Assembly (NCBI GenBank): GCA_964354135.1
Contig: CAYGZA010000118.1
Coordinates: forward strand, 1 to 17,068
DNA length: 17,068 bases
Source: CAYGZA01 sp964354135
Lineage (GTDB): Bacteria > Planctomycetota > Planctomycetia > Pirellulales > Thermoguttaceae
Direction: 5' to 3'
Made by a program: the position numbers and the translations under genes
The notes under the pieces: generated by a model
Told to the model about the DNA's origin: nothing
Databases searched by the model: none
What the model saw: the letters and a program-made list of their open reading frames with translations, nothing else
Shown here: positions 14,034 to 17,068 of the stretch, one piece after another
How positions within the stretch are numbered: the stretch's first letter is position 1
Layout: each line of letters begins with the position of its first letter

Positions 14034-16694
14034 AGGGCGGACAGAAAGCGTAGCGGCGGGCGGGGGACAAACTTCCTCGACGCCGCCGACCTCCTCCAAT
14101 TGACACATGAGGGTGTCAATCTCAGGGTAGAACAAGTCCCAGTACTTCTTCAAGCCCGTACGGTGCCCAAATGTGGGCAGAGCACCGAGGAAACCCGACA
14201 GTGTCCGCTGGTTGGCGCGGAAGGTCATAATGTCGCCTACCAGATCCAGCGATGCGCGGGTCAAGAAGAGCATGTCTATCACGTCCTCCCCGGGTCGGTA
14301 GAACTGGTCAACGATCACTAGCGCGAGCAGTTCGCGTCGAGGATAGTCAGACGTTCGCCAGATCGGGAGGACGTACGACTTGTCCGCAACAAGCAATCCG
14401 GGGTAAGCCTGTTTCACTTCCTGGAAAGCGGCGTCCTCCTTATAGAGCGGAATGATGGTCAACGGTAGATTCTTCAAGTCTGGCGAAAGTAGCACGGCGT
14501 TAAGCCAGCGTCCTATCCTGGCAGACGTTTCCCGCCCGAAGTCGATGCGTATGCGGCGATCCTTCGGCAAGTCTTGCACATACGTCCGGTACACCGGGTC
14601 GGTGGAGTCGAACCCTAGCGACTCGCTCCATCCGCGGGGAATCGGGTCTTGGATCCGTTCTCGGACGAACTCGCGGAGATTCTTCTTCTCGCGCTTCACC
14701 TGGTCCATGACCGCGTTGTGTTTTTCGTCTCCGAGCCCTCCGATCGCATAGACCAGTTCCGCGGTATCCGGCACGTGGCCCTGGCAGTCGAAAACCAGTA
14801 CCCGGTTCCACCCAATGCCCAAATGCAGGCTGAGGATGGCCGCCACTGCCGCATAGAAGCCCTCCTCCGTTTCGGCCCCGGCCAGTTCTGGCAAGACCGC
14901 CATCACGCTGCCGAGCATCAGCCGACGCGCGTGCAACTCCGCAAACTGGAACCAGAGTTTCGCCGTGTACATGAAACGGCTGAGAACCACATCCAATCCC
15001 GAAGGAAACGCTCTGGCATCCCAGTAGATAGCTACAACTACCCCGCGAAGGCGACCCTGGATTACCACCGGGATACACGCCTCAGCCCCGACTCGCTGAA
15101 GGAAAGCTCGCTCCTCCTTGGTCCAACGATCGTGGGCCGAATCGCAGACCATCTTACGAATCGGCTCCTGCGCATCCCGCAAAACGAAAGGCGGCCGGAC
15201 ATGTTCTTCATTGAAAGAGCCGTCCGCGGCCACAAAGTCGAGCACTCGCGAACTCCCGACTTCTCCTTTGCGCTTTTCCCGCGGCACCTGAACGTCCGAG
15301 GGGATCTTCCTTTCCCGCCACTGGGGCTCCTGTTCCAGGCTCAGCAAGCCGGCCCGCAATTCGCGGAAGAACGTCACGTCCGCGCCCGTGATCTCCAAGT
15401 ACATCTGCAGCAGGAGTCCGATCATCCTCGGGCGAATGTCGGCGACCTGTCGCGTGGCCTCCGCCATCTCCTCCGAGTACCTGCGAAGAATATCCAGGTG
15501 CCGGTGGTCCTGGCGCGATGGGATCGAAGCGAGGGCGGCGCCTGCAACGGTTGAAAACAGGCCGAGGTCGGTAACATCCCGGATGTTCAGACGATCTGAG
15601 TCCGGGCCATCGTCAACGCTGAGTTTGCCCCAGCAACGCACGGTGGCGGTCCCGTCTCTCTTGGCTAATGGGACTCGCAACGGCACCTCAATCCACCGAT
15701 TGATCCCGTGGTGCTCCAACTCGTCCTGGTATTTCGCCGGGCTTATCCGCGTGAGAAACCCCTCCTTGGGGTCTTGGCGGTGCCAAAGCGTCGGAAACTC
15801 GCTCGCGATGGTATCGGCCGATGGCTCATCCTGGTCCACCGGGATGGTGAAGCCTTCTCGAAAGGCGGCGGCGCGATCGTCGCTCAGCCCAACGGAAGCG
15901 CGCCCGACCAGTTTGCCCTCCTTTTCCAGGTACTCGTAGAGGCGAGCCCTCTTGTAACCTAGATTGGCGACCTCGCGCACAATGGACTCGTAAAGTGCAT
16001 CCGCACTCTCCTGCCGGGCGAACTCCGAGGCGGCGCGGATCGTCTGCGTCCAAACGTTGATGTCCACAAACAGAACGGCCGCGGCACGCGCGACGTTCCT
16101 GAGGCTCACGATCGAGACACACGCGATGTGTGCTCGTCCGACGTCCGAATCCGGGCGATTGTATTCCACATAGCGGGCCGCCGCCGCCGGGACGATCCGA
16201 GAATCCTGTCGAGGTTGCCGGCCGTTCTCCGCAGCGCCCGCCGCAGGGCCGAGAACCTCGCGGATTGGATGATCCGCCGGCAGCTCGGGTGACTGAGCCA
16301 ATTCCACGGCACAGGAATACCCGTGCCCAAGAAGGTCCGGTCCCAGGCGCCTCATCGCCGCGTCGTTGGCGCGGACGATCACGCCCGTTTCATCCACGAC
16401 CAATGCGGGAAGATCACACTCGCTGACGCCGGACCACCAGGTCGTCTCAACGGCAACAAGTGTCTGGCGGAGAATCGAAGCCGCATCCGTCGCGGCTGGG
16501 AGCAAACGCGACGCGCCCAGGACCTTGAACCGCCGGCAATGATCGCCGGTCGCTCCCACGACTACCGCAGGAATGTACGGAAAACGGTCAATGCTCTGGC
16601 GCAGAAAGCGAAAACAGTTGCGGTGGGCCGCGGGATCATCCCGGGGAAGAACGCACACCAACGCGTCGGTGCGCAAAGCCGCATCATCACTCAC
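13530..16694 (-). CDS. Receiver-like/PAS/multi-GAF sensor protein, C-terminus lost
   Basis: The open frame encodes 1054 residues, but only about the first 875-885 (down to ~14040) look genuine. The remaining ~170 are antisense to the recD2 fragment and Arg/Gly/Leu-rich. The order appears to be: a short receiver-like piece (9-82, with VVVGATGD...LGASRLLPA and no visible phospho-acceptor Asp); a PAS domain (LPALVVDETGVIVRANDAAM, 95-114); then three GAF-like regions at about 225-395, 430-575 and 605-820, joined by helical segments. No histidine-kinase H-box, ATPase, GGDEF or other output domain is visible, so the effector part is probably missing. Start GTG 16694 is the first start after an in-frame TAG at 16709-16707. 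The ribosome binding site is weak. It probably senses a small molecule or redox signal in the cytoplasm; no membrane segment is seen. Confidence 0.65.
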   Translation of the reverse strand: MSDDAALRTDALVCVLPRDDPAAHRNCFRFLRQSIDRFPYIPAVVVGATGDHCRRFKVLGASRLLPAATDAASILRQTLVAVETTWWSGVSECDLPALVVDETGVIVRANDAAMRRLGPDLLGHGYSCAVELAQSPELPADHPIREVLGPAAGAAENGRQPRQDSRIVPAAAARYVEYNRPDSDVGRAHIACVSIVSLRNVARAAAVLFVDINVWTQTIRAASEFARQESADALYESIVREVANLGYKRARLYEYLEKEGKLVGRASVGLSDDRAAAFREGFTIPVDQDEPSADTIASEFPTLWHRQDPKEGFLTRISPAKYQDELEHHGINRWIEVPLRVPLAKRDGTATVRCWGKLSVDDGPDSDRLNIRDVTDLGLFSTVAGAALASIPSRQDHRHLDILRRYSEEMAEATRQVADIRPRMIGLLLQMYLEITGADVTFFRELRAGLLSLEQEPQWRERKIPSDVQVPREKRKGEVGSSRVLDFVAADGSFNEEHVRPPFVLRDAQEPIRKMVCDSAHDRWTKEERAFLQRVGAEACIPVVIQGRLRGVVVAIYWDARAFPSGLDVVLSRFMYTAKLWFQFAELHARRLMLGSVMAVLPELAGAETEEGFYAAVAAILSLHLGIGWNRVLVFDCQGHVPDTAELVYAIGGLGDEKHNAVMDQVKREKKNLREFVRERIQDPIPRGWSESLGFDSTDPVYRTYVQDLPKDRRIRIDFGRETSARIGRWLNAVLLSPDLKNLPLTIIPLYKEDAAFQEVKQAYPGLLVADKSYVLPIWRTSDYPRRELLALVIVDQFYRPGEDVIDMLFLTRASLDLVGDIMTFRANQRTLSGFLGALPTFGHRTGLKKYWDLFYPEIDTLMCQLEEVGGVEEVCPPPAATLSVRPLQFGGVLHHAGFRVAAMAFPGKLLECVLHRRPCPVRAIAVDPQLGGQLIGGLKADPPDVVGKLVGVGLDLGNGLLAVGPVDPRSPRRADAMLGQEQHDPADLFLFLPALANSFQMRGTDPLDVDKKVGRLLEDFESPFLVEPHDLGGQLRPDASDRPRGQIPLDAFG
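14008..14025. repeat. Small hairpin at the recD2 break
   Basis: TGGTGG at 14008-14013 pairs with CCACCA at 14020-14025 around a 6-base loop, ending 5 bases before the TAA that closes the recD2 fragment. It may have promoted breakage or be chance within coding sequence. Confidence 0.3.
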
Positions 16695-16706
16695 ACACTC
16701 GTCGTA

Positions 16707-17067
16707 CTACTCGACGAATTCCAGATCGAGCTGATTCTCGAAAGATGCCGCTACCCTGAGGAACTCGGGTTGATCGACCCGGCCCCGCACTTGAACGGAC
16801 GTTCTCCTCATCCCCCGCATTCCCAATGGGCGTTCAGTGGAGATGATGATTGTTGGAGCGAATCGGCAGGTCCATTATCGCCCGTGCCGGGGAAAACGCC
16901 AGTACCCTCGTTGTGGCGATCCAGGGAATGTCGACGATTCTGCCGCCATAGGTCGGGGCACCACCAGCATGGGGGGTATCTGGTGCTCTTGCTAGCGTTA
17001 GGGCGCGCTCATGAATAACCTGAACAATTGTGTTTGCGTGGTGAGAGAGTGTAGTTCCAGTCGCCGT
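16707..17067 (-). pseudogene. Frameshifted partial gene running off the right edge
   Basis: Reading the minus strand from 17067, an open frame of 77 codons contains protein-like text such as TIVQVIHERALTLARAPDTP and YGGRIVDIPWIATTRVLAFS. It closes at TGA 16836-16834. A second frame, offset by one base and open from 16874, continues with RTSVQVRGRVDQPEFLRVAA and FENQLDLEFVE and stops at TAG 16709-16707, 12 bases before the sensor GTG. A single-base indel between 16834 and 16874 would join them into one gene with a sensible C-terminus. I do not recognise the family. Otherwise this ~370-bp stretch upstream of the sensor would be intergenic. Confidence 0.35.
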
Positions 17068-17068
17068 G

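Noticed and set aside
16323..17018. Plus-strand open frame at the right end
   Set aside because: It mirrors the codon phase of the minus-strand sensor gene and contains no motif.

Overview
The window is high-GC bacterial DNA (coding lines I counted by hand are about 67-70% GC) with tightly packed genes. The best guess for the source is a planctomycete or a similar environmental lineage. The reasons are the GxxExxY gene bracketed by CACGGAT-type repeats, a CcbP-like calcium-binding domain fused to an SH3-like domain, and several lineage-type hypothetical proteins. This placement is an inference; no rRNA or marker gene is present.

Left and centre (1-10728): about 0.6 kb without a convincing gene leads into a plus-strand operon that looks like a DNA-modification or anti-phage island. 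It has (i) a 1132-residue SNF2-type helicase ending in a DUF3883 nuclease-like domain, (ii) a GxxExxY gene that sits as a cassette between nonamer repeats, (iii) a 977-residue DUF1156 (COG1743) adenine DNA methylase, (iv) a 152-residue protein I read as PUA/EVE-like, and (v) a 937-residue DUF499 (COG1483) P-loop ATPase. The last three are packed with an 11-bp gap and then an ATGA overlap. As a working model, the methylase marks host DNA, the DUF499 ATPase and the helicase act on unmarked DNA, and the small protein may read the mark. The core marker genes of DISARM (drmA/drmB) and BREX (pglZ, brxL) are not seen here. The middle ~1.45 kb of the methylase gene is clearly poorer in GC than both its ends, suggesting that its target-recognition core was swapped in.

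Centre-right (10729-13323): a short gap with only a 27-codon ORF, then three plus-strand genes in a row: a hypothetical of 285 residues, an SH3-like plus CcbP-like protein, and a protein with two diverged internal repeats. A truncated recD2 follows, overlapping the last of these by 25 bp. It keeps the OB/HhH N-terminus and has lost the whole helicase motor.

Right end (about 14034-17068): the opposite strand carries a large receiver-like/PAS/multi-GAF sensor protein that also appears to have lost its C-terminal output part. Its frame runs on into antisense recD2 sequence. Two convergent genes, each missing its 3' end, therefore meet near 14030-14100, which means a rearrangement or an assembly join. 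Just upstream of the sensor, in the same direction, are traces of a frameshifted reading frame that leaves the window at its right edge.
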